Below are positions 54,789-62,145 of a stretch of 64,000 nucleotides of DNA, one piece after another. The notes beneath the pieces are model-generated. The model worked only from the letters and a program-made list of their open reading frames with translations, ran no database searches and was not told the origin of the DNA. The position numbers were made by a program, and so were the translations under genes. Source of the DNA: Moritella sp. JT01 (lineage in GTDB: Bacteria > Pseudomonadota > Gammaproteobacteria > Enterobacterales > Moritellaceae). The stretch is taken from NCBI RefSeq assembly GCF_001574435.1, contig NZ_LOCN01000018.1, positions 62,001-126,000 of the forward strand, in the 5' to 3' direction. Every line of letters begins with the position of its first letter. The first letter of the stretch is position 1.

Positions 54789-55070
54789 ATGAAAAATTTA
54801 TTAGTACTGTCTTTTCTTGTTCTCGGTTTGTCTGGTTGTTCAGGTATTCGTCAAACTGACGCAACGTTTGATGCCCATGCAGAAAATGTAAATGTATTAT
54901 TTATGCAGTTCCCTGGTGGTGACACCCAAGAACGAGCAATGGAATTAGCGCCAGAAAATTCTGAAATCGTAACAATCAAGTCAACAGTTTCAGATACCTC
55001 ATCATTCCTTGGTGTACTAAACCGCATCATTGGTGTTGATCAAACTAAAATCGCGGGCGTAATAAAATAA
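54789..55070 (+). CDS. Small lipoprotein
   Basis: The 93-residue product has a lipoprotein signal (MKNLLVLSFLVLGLSGCSGI, lipobox LSGC, Cys17) and a ribosome site AAGGAG 9 bases before the ATG. The mature part is short and has no recognised domain; QFPGGDTQERAMELAPENSE and a final VIK are visible. It might sit in the outer membrane as a structural or stress lipoprotein. A hairpin (TCTTACAT with ATGTAAGA) and then a member of the TAGCGAAC hairpin family follow. Confidence 0.65.
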   Translation: MKNLLVLSFLVLGLSGCSGIRQTDATFDAHAENVNVLFMQFPGGDTQERAMELAPENSEIVTIKSTVSDTSSFLGVLNRIIGVDQTKIAGVIK

Positions 55071-55127
55071 CAAATCAATTTCTTACATAGAAAGTGAAAT
55101 AATTATGTTATGTAAGATCAAGATTAT

Positions 55128-55157
55128 GGTTCGCTACGTAATAAAATATAGCGAACC
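55128..55157. repeat. TAGCGAAC hairpin family, copy 1
   Basis: GGTTCGCTA pairs with TAGCGAACC (9 bp, 12-base loop). It is followed by CAATTCCCACCAATCATTAT, also found in changed form after copy 3. Confidence 0.7.
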
Positions 55158-55306
55158 AATTCCCACCAATCATTATCCCAAGCGTAGCTGATACGACCCA
55201 AGACAAAAGCAAACAACCTGTCGTATGACTCGCGATTATATTAGCTAAAAATACAATTTGTAGTGTAAAACATCAATTTACATCTGGAACGAAGAAAAGG
55301 CATTGC

Positions 55307-55396
55307 ATGGTTTATTTTAAAATAACATTTATCATTACTTTTATGATTAGCATCTTCATATTGTATAACTGGGTATTGGATACTGACGCCAATTAA
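55307..55396 (+). CDS. Candidate 29-residue membrane peptide
   Basis: The short frame MVYFKITFIITFMISIFILY, ending in NWVLDTDAN, has AAAAGG six bases before the ATG and one strongly hydrophobic helix. It could be a small membrane protein; chance cannot be excluded. Confidence 0.35.
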   Translation: MVYFKITFIITFMISIFILYNWVLDTDAN

Positions 55397-55475
55397 AGTG
55401 AGATGATAATGTACATAACGACTCTAGGTAAAATATAAGTTCTTCAGCATTCTATTTTTGTATTATGGAGTCATC

Positions 55476-55685
55476 GTGATTGTTCGGTCTTACTCAACAT
55501 TTTCAAAAGATAATCCGTTTTATCATAAACTACATATCATTTCTTTATTGATCATAACCTTGTTTTCGGCCTATCAATTATTGGAATTCAACCGCATCAT
55601 TTTTACTTTAGGTTTTTTTTTCATTATGCCTTCGCTAGTACTGCTATCTAAATCATCAACGTATAAAAGAAAATATTTAAACTAA
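55476..55685 (+). CDS. Candidate small membrane protein
   Basis: A frame of 69 codons from GTG 55476 (GGAG 5 bases upstream) codes for two hydrophobic segments (KLHIISLLIITLFSAYQLL and IIFTLGFFFIMPSLVLLS) with a basic tail YKRKYLN. An in-frame TTG at 55458 is an alternative start. No family is recognised. Confidence 0.4.
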   Translation: MIVRSYSTFSKDNPFYHKLHIISLLIITLFSAYQLLEFNRIIFTLGFFFIMPSLVLLSKSSTYKRKYLN

Positions 55686-56148
55686 ATTCAATTTCTAGAC
55701 TCTTTGCACGTCCAGTGTAAGCCACGTGTTTTTGTGGCTATAACAGTATATGCATCAGTACGCCCACCAGAATAATAAAAATCCGCTCTTAAAACGATGG
55801 GCTCGCTTGTCTTCTGGAAAGCCCAAAACTGACTGCATACAACCATGTCTCACGTCGGATAGTTTTGCTTTTATCGGATTGAGTTCTAGCTGAAGACAAA
55901 CTACTTGCTCAGTACTAACCTTATTTATTTTTCAGTTGATGACTAAAATAGTGCAGAATTATCTAATTGGTTATGAATAGAGCCTGTAATAATTCGCTAC
56001 GTGAGATTTAGCGAACTAACACATCATGTCAAGTAAATTAAACTACCAAAATTAAAAGTATTGATAGTTGTTTACTGCTGTTTACTGCCGTTTACCAACT
56101 CTTGGGTTATATTTGTACTGAGTTTTACTTTTATTATAAGGAAATTTT
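55686..56148. other. Intergenic region with a hairpin repeat
   Basis: About 460 bases. It has a small hairpin (AGCCAC with GTGGCT near 55720-55740), TAGCGAAC family copy 2 at 55992-56014 and no supported gene. Short frames on the minus strand near 55770-55860 lack ribosome sites. Confidence 0.45.
55992..56014. repeat. TAGCGAAC hairpin family, copy 2
   Basis: TTCGCTA pairs with TAGCGAA (7 bp, 9-base loop), in the spacer before the second small lipoprotein gene. Confidence 0.6.
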
Positions 56149-56307
56149 ATGAAAAATGTTTTAAAACTAGCTGTCATCGCCCTTACTTTCACGGCTCTTT
56201 CTGGTTGTACTGGTAGTACCTATAACAAAGAAAAAGATTGTTCAGCTGATTACCTTCTTGTTCCAGCGCTTTCTATACCGACAATGATTGGCGCTTGTGA
56301 CCCTTAA
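56149..56307 (+). CDS. Very small lipoprotein
   Basis: A 52-residue frame, too short for many gene finders, has a full lipoprotein signal (MKNVLKLAVIALTFTALSGC, lipobox LSGC, Cys20) and AAGGAAA before the ATG. The mature 33 residues contain DCSADYLLVPALSIPTMIGA, ending CDP, with two more Cys. It is likely a genuine small outer-membrane lipoprotein. Its signal peptide resembles that of the 93-residue lipoprotein at 54789, though the mature parts differ. A family hairpin follows 44 bases later. Confidence 0.65.
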   Translation: MKNVLKLAVIALTFTALSGCTGSTYNKEKDCSADYLLVPALSIPTMIGACDP

Positions 56308-56350
56308 TGCTGTAGAGGCTATAAAGTCATAACGCATACTATGTAATATG

Positions 56351-56381
56351 TTAGTTTGCTATGTGAATGCTAGCGAACTAA
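56351..56381. repeat. TAGCGAAC hairpin family, copy 3
   Basis: TTAGTTTGCTA pairs with TAGCGAACTAA (11 bp, one G-U). ACTCCCACCAGTCATTATTC follows, as after copy 1, so the shared unit is longer than the hairpin. Confidence 0.7.
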
Positions 56382-56683
56382 CTCCCACCAGTCATTATTC
56401 CTGGCACGTAGCTAATGTGCCATCCAATATCCCTATAAGATATTATGTCGTGATGACATGATAGTTATGACTAGGTAATATATATCGGTCTTTAGTCTCG
56501 TCTATATCAAGGTTGATATATTTGCCGCTTCTTGCGACGGCGAACAGTACGACCGTAATGAACGGCTCTTCATCATTGGGAGTTTATTTATTTGCCCTGG
56601 AATTATATTTCTAAATAAAAACAATATGATTAACTTCGTTGGAACAAACCTTAATCTAAATTATTTAACCAGGAGTGATAATC
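56382..56683. other. Intergenic region upstream of the phasin-like gene
   Basis: About 300 bases with a short GGCAC...GTGCC hairpin near 56402-56420 and otherwise no visible structure. AGGAG at about 56671-56675 serves the next gene. Confidence 0.4.
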
Positions 56684-57079
56684 ATGAGTAACTTACTTAA
56701 CCAAGCAAAAACTATCTACACTGTCGCAAAAGACACTGCAAAAACATCTGTCACTGCTGGTTTTGGTGTTTATGGCACTATCCTTGATCAAGCATCAAAA
56801 TCATCAGATAAAGCAACGCAACTTTTTGAATCTCTTGTTGAACGCGGTGCGCAAGTAGAGCCTAAACTAAAAGAGCAAACGTCTGCAATCTTTGCTAAAA
56901 AAATCACGTTAGAATCAGTTGAAAATAAAGTGCAAAGTATCACTAGCCGTTTGACTGGTGTTCAAGGTTCAAAATTGAGTGAAGTAGAAAGCAAAATTGA
57001 CCAACTGACTACGCTGGTTAGCGAACTAAAAACGACACCTGTAAAAGTAATTAAAGCACCAGCAACTGCTGAAGCATAA
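56684..57079 (+). CDS. Phasin-like helical protein
   Basis: The 131-residue protein is almost all helix, with Lys, Ala, Ser, Thr and Gln, without signal peptide. VAKDTAKTSVTAGFGVYGTI, followed by FESLVERGAQVEPK, resembles phasins and other granule-associated proteins (PhaP/PhaF-like); the tail is TTPVKVIKAPATAEA. No polyhydroxyalkanoate genes are in the window, so the link to granules is open. AGGAG lies 8 bases before ATG 56684. A truncated second copy with the same terminator lies at 59787-59993. Confidence 0.65.
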   Translation: MSNLLNQAKTIYTVAKDTAKTSVTAGFGVYGTILDQASKSSDKATQLFESLVERGAQVEPKLKEQTSAIFAKKITLESVENKVQSITSRLTGVQGSKLSEVESKIDQLTTLVSELKTTPVKVIKAPATAEA

Positions 57080-57112
57080 TAATACTTTAACTGTCGTGGT
57101 TAATTGAAATGA

Positions 57113-57135
57113 GCCTCCTGACTGGAGGCTTTTTT
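57113..57135 (+). terminator. Intrinsic terminator of the phasin-like gene
   Basis: GCCTCC with GGAGGC, loop TGACT, then TTTTTT. The same terminator follows the truncated gene copy at 59963-59987. Confidence 0.85.
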
Positions 57136-57378
57136 GATCTAAAGATTAACCCCCTAAGCGAAGGTTTTAATTTAAATATTTTCTCTTGTATGTTGATGAT
57201 TTAGATAGCAGTACTCTCAATTACCCAAATCTGTTCACCCTAGTCAATCGCAACTAATCAAATGAAAAAGAAGATACCAATCTGACATGAAAGCCGATTC
57301 TGAGAAAGTGTGCAGTCCTGTTATTTCTTTTAAAGTCCTGTCAATCATTCACAAGGACAAGTATACCGCTGATTTTAT

Positions 57379-58284
57379 TTAAAGTCCGCACCCCGTAACT
57401 TCAGCTGTGCTACCTCTTATTCTTTCGCTATTGTTGTAACGATGCTTAAAGTTGGCAAATTTAGTTTTTGTCATACGGTTTGACGTGAAAGCAGCTTGTA
57501 ATCCTTCTTCAGCTTCCGTCGTAGCCAGTCCATCGTTAGCCACTAAATGTTGATACCAAGCATTAGCATTAAGTTCTTCTTCGGTCATCGTTTTTCCAAA
57601 ATAGCTTCTATTTTGGGGTAAATAAGCAATTTCAGCACTTTCTATTTCAGACCATGATGCGAGTTGTTCACTAAACAAAGGAGAGCATGATTCACAAGGG
57701 ATCTGGTTTACATAGACGGTTAATTCTCCACCTCGAACAATTTTACCACTGAGCATGTCTTGTTCAATACGCCTCATGGCTTTGATCTCGGCGTCGTTTG
57801 CTCTGGCAAAAGAAGCAGCTCGGAAATAGCGCCCTGTTGCTTCATATTCCTCTTCTGTTATTTTACCGGTCACCAAGGTTTCATTGTCTCTCATTTGCTG
57901 CTCAATAAGGTCGTTAAAAGACGCTTTATCGACTTCAGAGATGGTACTCCCGGCTAACGGTGTTTCACCACTGAAAGAATGATATACCTGAGTGACTGAT
58001 TTATAATTTCGGGTATATCGATATTCAAACCGAGCAATAGATTTTTTGGTAATCTGGCGAAGGGCTGGGTCTGCTTCTGCTTTAACAAGTACTTTATTAC
58101 TCTGTGCTAGTTTTTGCTGAAGAGCCTGACTAAAAGAGTCGACAACGCGATCTAAAGTACTGTTTAGGTAGCCGGGTACGAAGCTGTCTGCACTCGTTAC
58201 TTTACTTATGTTGACCTGAGCTGCCAGCGTTGATAGCGACAGACTCGATAATATTAACCCTAATAATACTTTTTTATAATTCAT
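57379..58284 (-). CDS. Secreted deaminase-fold protein (toxin-deaminase-like)
   Basis: The 301-residue protein has a signal peptide (MNYKKVLLGLILSSLSLSTL, cleaved near LAA). Residues about 160-225 carry the zinc-deaminase pattern: Asp164-Ala-Glu166 in ARANDAEIKAMRRI, and Cys197 and Cys200 in GELTVYVNQIPCESCSPLF. Asp-x-Glu followed by a Lys and a PCxSC motif is the form seen in the BURPS668_1122/XOO_2897-type deaminases, which are toxin domains acting on nucleic acids or nucleotides. Start chosen at 58284, where GGAG lies 6 bases upstream; it is 16 bases after the partner gene. Export to the periplasm or beyond is unusual for a deaminase. Substrate is unknown. Confidence 0.55.
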   Translation of the reverse strand: MNYKKVLLGLILSSLSLSTLAAQVNISKVTSADSFVPGYLNSTLDRVVDSFSQALQQKLAQSNKVLVKAEADPALRQITKKSIARFEYRYTRNYKSVTQVYHSFSGETPLAGSTISEVDKASFNDLIEQQMRDNETLVTGKITEEEYEATGRYFRAASFARANDAEIKAMRRIEQDMLSGKIVRGGELTVYVNQIPCESCSPLFSEQLASWSEIESAEIAYLPQNRSYFGKTMTEEELNANAWYQHLVANDGLATTEAEEGLQAAFTSNRMTKTKFANFKHRYNNSERIRGSTAEVTGCGL

Positions 58285-58300
58285 CATATACTCCACGTTA

Positions 58301-59443
58301 TTAAATCTCGGCTTCACAAAATTCAGTTAAAAAAGACTCTTGGCTGAGTGCCATTTCTTCTTCAGTCCATACTTCATCAGCAACAAATTCAGCAGCACTC
58401 GAGCTCGTAAAAAACTCAACCGTCGCAAGTCCATCCATCAGTAATGCAATAGGCATTAGTATTTCAAATAAATTATTTAGAAAGCTTGTTTGACGATAAT
58501 CATGAGCTGGTTTTGGCACTATAGCCTTAGCATACTCAGCGCTATACCATGACCATAAACTTCGGTCTGTCATATCAACAAAACATTTATTGTTGGTATT
58601 TTCTGGGCCTCTATAATGATTATCAGATGAACACGGATAATCAATATAGCCGTATCGGTCAACCATCGCCGATGACAGGCGAGCTAGACGGTAATGAGTA
58701 CGAAGGTAATCATGATTTGATTCGTACGGCATAATCTCAACTTGCAACGTACTTGTAATGACCTGAATTAAGTACTCGCGGTCACTTGGCCATATACTCT
58801 GAAGACTATAGAAATCGTTCATAAAACGGTTAACAACCTCCATTCTTATGCCATTCTGTTTCCATTGATCTTGTGGAATTCGCTGACTTTTATTCCGCAC
58901 AATTTGCACAGCTAAGGCTAGCTTCGAAATAATAGTGTGAATGTTGTAGCTGTAACGCTGACTTTCATAACTAAACATCTGATATGCATGATGAAAAATA
59001 TCGGGGTCGACTTGTGCTTTTACCACACTTGCCCTGACGGCCTCGGGGTCATTGTTGTAAAACGATGAGCCGTTACCATCCGGGCTAGGATTAAGCTGTT
59101 GCGGTGAAAAAGTTTGCGGTAATGCTTTGGTGAAACCGGCTTCTCGAGTGAGAAGTTTGTACGAGATTGAAGGCCTTAAAGACAGACTATAATAAGTTTG
59201 AAAATCCTCCCAAGCATTATGCCAAGCTATATTATTTAAAACCCAGCTATTGTCTGTCCGTAATTCAGAATAATCTGATTCAGGACTTTCAAGAAAGATC
59301 TGCTTAAGTTGATTATCGGAAAAACTCATACCTTTATCATTAAAATGAAGTGCTTTAGTAAAAGTATCAGCCCGCATTTCCGATGCCTGAACCGTGTAGC
59401 TTACTAGCCCCGAGAACAGTAATGTGAAAAAAATTTTGTTCAT
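58301..59443 (-). CDS. Secreted protein of unknown function, partner of the deaminase-like gene
   Basis: The 380-residue product has a signal peptide (MNKIFFTLLFSGLVSYTVQA) and a helical, aromatic-rich body (HNAWEDFQTYYSLSL; YNIHTIISKLALAVQIVRN). Two Cys in YPCSSDNHYRG and NNKCFVDM may bridge. A hydrophobic stretch near residue 330 (EILMPIALLMDGLATVEFF) precedes a very acidic tail with a Cys in the final residues. I recognise no family. It is the first gene of a two-gene operon with the deaminase-like gene 16 bases downstream, so it may chaperone, anchor or neutralise it; none is proven. Confidence 0.6.
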   Translation of the reverse strand: MNKIFFTLLFSGLVSYTVQASEMRADTFTKALHFNDKGMSFSDNQLKQIFLESPESDYSELRTDNSWVLNNIAWHNAWEDFQTYYSLSLRPSISYKLLTREAGFTKALPQTFSPQQLNPSPDGNGSSFYNNDPEAVRASVVKAQVDPDIFHHAYQMFSYESQRYSYNIHTIISKLALAVQIVRNKSQRIPQDQWKQNGIRMEVVNRFMNDFYSLQSIWPSDREYLIQVITSTLQVEIMPYESNHDYLRTHYRLARLSSAMVDRYGYIDYPCSSDNHYRGPENTNNKCFVDMTDRSLWSWYSAEYAKAIVPKPAHDYRQTSFLNNLFEILMPIALLMDGLATVEFFTSSSAAEFVADEVWTEEEMALSQESFLTEFCEAEI

Positions 59444-59786
59444 AATTATCCTATATTTATGGTTTATATTACCTAGGTTGTTAGGCGTAAATTAACTTAT
59501 CCGATATATCACCATCTGGTCATGCTTGCGCTAGCGATCCTTGCAGCCGCTTTACACTAAACAACATTAACTGACACTGATTTACATTTAAAATAAACTA
59601 AACATGATCAAGTAAAAACAGTGGAATAAGAAAACAGTGTTTACATAAACAGAACGATTCGAAAATGCAGAGGTGATAGTCCGAATGCGCTGCGTGCTGT
59701 GGGCACGAGACGGGATAACTGCATTCAAAGCCTGATATTTGAGGGTCCCATTAAACCGCTAGGATTCTTTGGTGGGAATTTTTTAT

Positions 59787-59993
59787 TTGCTTAACCAAGC
59801 AAAAACTATCTACACTGTCGCAAAAGACACTGCAAAAACATCTGTCACTGCTGGTTTTGGTTTTTATGGCACTATCCTTGATCAAGCATCAAAATCATCA
59901 GATAAAGCACCCGCAACTGCTGAAGCATAATAATACTTTAACTGTCGTGGTTAATTGAAATGAGCCTCCTGACTGGAGGTTTTTTTGATCTTG
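59787..59993 (+). pseudogene. Internally deleted second copy of the phasin-like gene with its terminator
   Basis: From CTTAACCAAGC onward it is nearly identical to 56695-56850, then jumps to the last codons and terminator of the same gene. The deletion joins at a repeated TAAAGCA, removing about 250 bases while keeping the frame (QASKSSDKAPATAEA then stop). The ATG is gone; an in-frame TTG at 59787 remains. It is bracketed with the intact copy around the deaminase operon. Confidence 0.85.
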
Positions 59994-60072
59994 GGATAGA
60001 GCGCGAACAGCTTGTTAGAATTGCAGATTACCACTCTGAATTGACCCTAAATTGGGAAGGTGATTACTTGGA

Positions 60073-60309
60073 TATTCTGGTGCTATAACGAATACAGAGT
60101 CATGTATCTATTGTTGATACCATAACGTATTCTCATCTTTCACCAGGGCATTTAGGTTTAACTCACTAGCGTATACTTATACTTCACCAGCACTATTTAA
60201 TATGGGCTTAATCAGTTTCGTTTCATCGCGAAATTCAGGCGTAAATAAAAGTATATCTCCTTAAAAACAAACGATTCTAGTTTATCACTCGATAACAAAT
60301 GATATTAAT
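60073..60309 (+). repeat. Direct repeat copy 1 left of the cyclase-like gene
   Basis: About 237 bases, starting TATTCTGGTGCTATAACGAA, repeated at 61604-61842. The identity is about 85-90% by eye with small indels. It includes a decayed copy of the 3' part of the gene at 61708-62025. Confidence 0.85.
60177..60309 (-). pseudogene. Decayed 3' copy of the 105-residue gene
   Basis: This minus-strand stretch matches the end of the gene at 61708-62025 (stop at 60177) but has frameshifts and stops, for example at the TCTCCTTAAAA region. It is not functional. Confidence 0.7.
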
Positions 60310-60496
60310 ACTTCTTTCCACTCCAATATAAATGCTTACAAAAAAATTATCGACATCACAAAATAGATCAACTAATTTGTTCAAAGCTAGCTCCTTGTTA
60401 TTGTACGTTTTTGAGCGACAGATCTAGCTTTTAGCTCCATTTATTAACCCGAATTGCGGTTATCTACTTTGTAATAATATTTTAAGGTAAGTTCAA

Positions 60497-61597
60497 ATGA
60501 AAAAGGCGAGCAAAGCGGAAGTGACCAAAACTTATATTCACCCCGATCACTACACTCCAATTACAGCAGCATCAGAGAGTTGCCGTTTTACTGTCACATT
60601 CCGTGAGACAGGAGAGCATTCTATAAAACGCATTGGTGAAGGAGCGCCGATGAAGGGACATGATATTCTTGCAAAAACAATTAAAGAAGGGGCGATTTCA
60701 AGTGCAGCGGCATATAAAGGGAGTGGTAATGCAGCCGTACGAGAAGCTCTAATAAAAAAACTCAAAGATGCTAAGTTGTTAGGTTATGCTGCGCGGTGGG
60801 ATAATACTGATGGTATAACGGGTATTTATACCTCTTTAACTGGTGCAGAACGAGCAGCTGAGCTTGCGAAAAAAAAAACCGTACTATATAAGGTTGCCTC
60901 TATTGATCTCAACAATTTAGATCTTGATGATCTAAAGAAAAAACTGTTCCGCAATGGTGAGAGCATTGCCTTTACTGGTGATTACGATATTCATGATATG
61001 CTCACACACTGCGGCGGTCGTCCTCGGACAGTATTACAAGGAGACCGTAGTATTCATTGCTTATCAGAAGAAAAGAAGATTATACAAGCGATAAATAATA
61101 AGATTCTTAGCCTTGATATACCACGAGTAAAAGTATTTTTAGACAATGATCCAGAGGGATATAAAAAATATACAAGCGCTATAAAGAGGAAAGGAATCTC
61201 TAGAACGAAAATGCCAGGTAATCATTTTTTTAATGATTACCTTCCCATTCGTCATGGTGCACAGGTTAATTATATGGATCATATGATCGCTAACGAACGA
61301 GATAAAATTGGACAGGAGTGTTTGTTCATCCAACCAGTTGCTGAACCATCTTTCCCTCTTGCAGCAGTTACCTGCGGAAACTGGTACATCATTGAAAATA
61401 TTAATCAGCTAAATACCTTCTATACGTTTATTGGTGCTGTAATAAAAGAGAGTTGGCGTGAAGATGGCAGCCGTGAGTTCACAGAAATAAAGGGAAAAGA
61501 CAAAAAAGTTAAAGTTATGCGACGTTCAGCTAACCTTAGGGTGGACTTAAGAGGAAATGCATATGGTATAACACGACGTGTACCACCAGGTACTTAA
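60497..61597 (+). CDS. ExoY/edema-factor-like nucleotidyl cyclase toxin
   Basis: The 366-residue protein has the active-site pattern of the ExoY/edema factor family. Lys53 and Lys60 in PMKGHDILAKTIKEG are seven residues apart, as in ExoY and edema factor. A catalytic Asp-x-Asp (Asp162, Asp164) lies in FTGDYDIHDML. A later His253 in IRHGAQVNYMDH corresponds to the family's HG.(E/Q).xN region. No signal peptide or translocation domain is present, and the protein is about the size of ExoY. It should make cAMP or other cyclic nucleotides in a host cell after activation by a cofactor. How it is secreted is not shown. It sits between two direct repeats. Confidence 0.65.
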   Translation: MKKASKAEVTKTYIHPDHYTPITAASESCRFTVTFRETGEHSIKRIGEGAPMKGHDILAKTIKEGAISSAAAYKGSGNAAVREALIKKLKDAKLLGYAARWDNTDGITGIYTSLTGAERAAELAKKKTVLYKVASIDLNNLDLDDLKKKLFRNGESIAFTGDYDIHDMLTHCGGRPRTVLQGDRSIHCLSEEKKIIQAINNKILSLDIPRVKVFLDNDPEGYKKYTSAIKRKGISRTKMPGNHFFNDYLPIRHGAQVNYMDHMIANERDKIGQECLFIQPVAEPSFPLAAVTCGNWYIIENINQLNTFYTFIGAVIKESWREDGSREFTEIKGKDKKVKVMRRSANLRVDLRGNAYGITRRVPPGT

Positions 61598-61603
61598 TCT
61601 ACG

Positions 61604-61842
61604 TATTCTGGTGCTACAGCGAATACAGAGTCATGTATCTATTGTTGATACCATAAAGTATTCACATTTTGCACCAGAGCATTTAGGTTTAACTCACTAG
61701 CGTATACTTATACTTCACCAGCACTATTTAATATGGGATTAATCAGTGTCGCCTCATCGCGAATTTCATGCGTAAATAAAAGTATATTTCCTTCAAAACC
61801 AAATGATTCTAGTTTCTCACTCTGATAACGAGTGATATTAAT
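61604..61842 (+). repeat. Direct repeat copy 2 right of the cyclase-like gene
   Basis: It starts TATTCTGGTGCTACAGCGAA, seven bases after the cyclase stop. It covers the 3' part of the intact 105-residue gene and matches copy 1 at 60073-60309. Confidence 0.85.
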
Positions 61843-62025
61843 GCCACCTATAGGGTTACCAATCATTGGAAGTATAATTTTATTGTAAATATCAGCGATA
61901 GTTTTCTTAGAATCTACATCTAATTCTTCATCTGAGTAACAGCCGATCTGAGCAAGCTTAACCTTATCCAAAGGTTCATTATATTCTGTATTCTTATATG
62001 TAAACGTTAACCGATATGAAGCCAT
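61708..62025 (-). CDS. Small acidic protein next to the cyclase-like gene (candidate immunity or partner)
   Basis: The 105-residue product is small and acidic, with YRLTFTYKNTEYNEPLDKVK at the start and many strands; no signal peptide or membrane segment is seen and I recognise no family. AAGGAACG precedes the ATG. It faces the cyclase gene convergently. Its 3' end was duplicated on the other side of the cyclase gene, where the copy has decayed. Its size and place would suit an immunity or regulatory protein, but nothing in the sequence proves it. Confidence 0.55.
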   Translation of the reverse strand: MASYRLTFTYKNTEYNEPLDKVKLAQIGCYSDEELDVDSKKTIADIYNKIILPMIGNPIGGINITRYQSEKLESFGFEGNILLFTHEIRDEATLINPILNSAGEV

Positions 62026-62145
62026 TTTACGTTCCTTATATATTTATGGTTCAAATAAAATATGCGGGTTAACACTGTAAATTTCAAGCCCTTGATATGA
62101 GAATACCAAGCATAGGGAATAACGCTTAAATTCTTTATTATATTT

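Larger units (their letters stand above)
59444..60496. other. Composite spacer with two duplicated relics
   Basis: This ~1050-base stretch has no intact gene except for relics: the deleted phasin copy (59787-59993) and repeat copy 1 (60073-60309). Between them, a short frame near 59988-60090 (EREQLVRIADYHSELTLNWE) reads like the C-terminal end of an unknown protein. The left part, 59444-59780, shows no recognisable gene. Confidence 0.55.

Noticed and set aside
55770-55870. Minus-strand frame reading QSVLGFPEDKRAHRFKSG
   Set aside because: No ribosome site, no stop/start context of a gene and no family recognised; cannot be supported.
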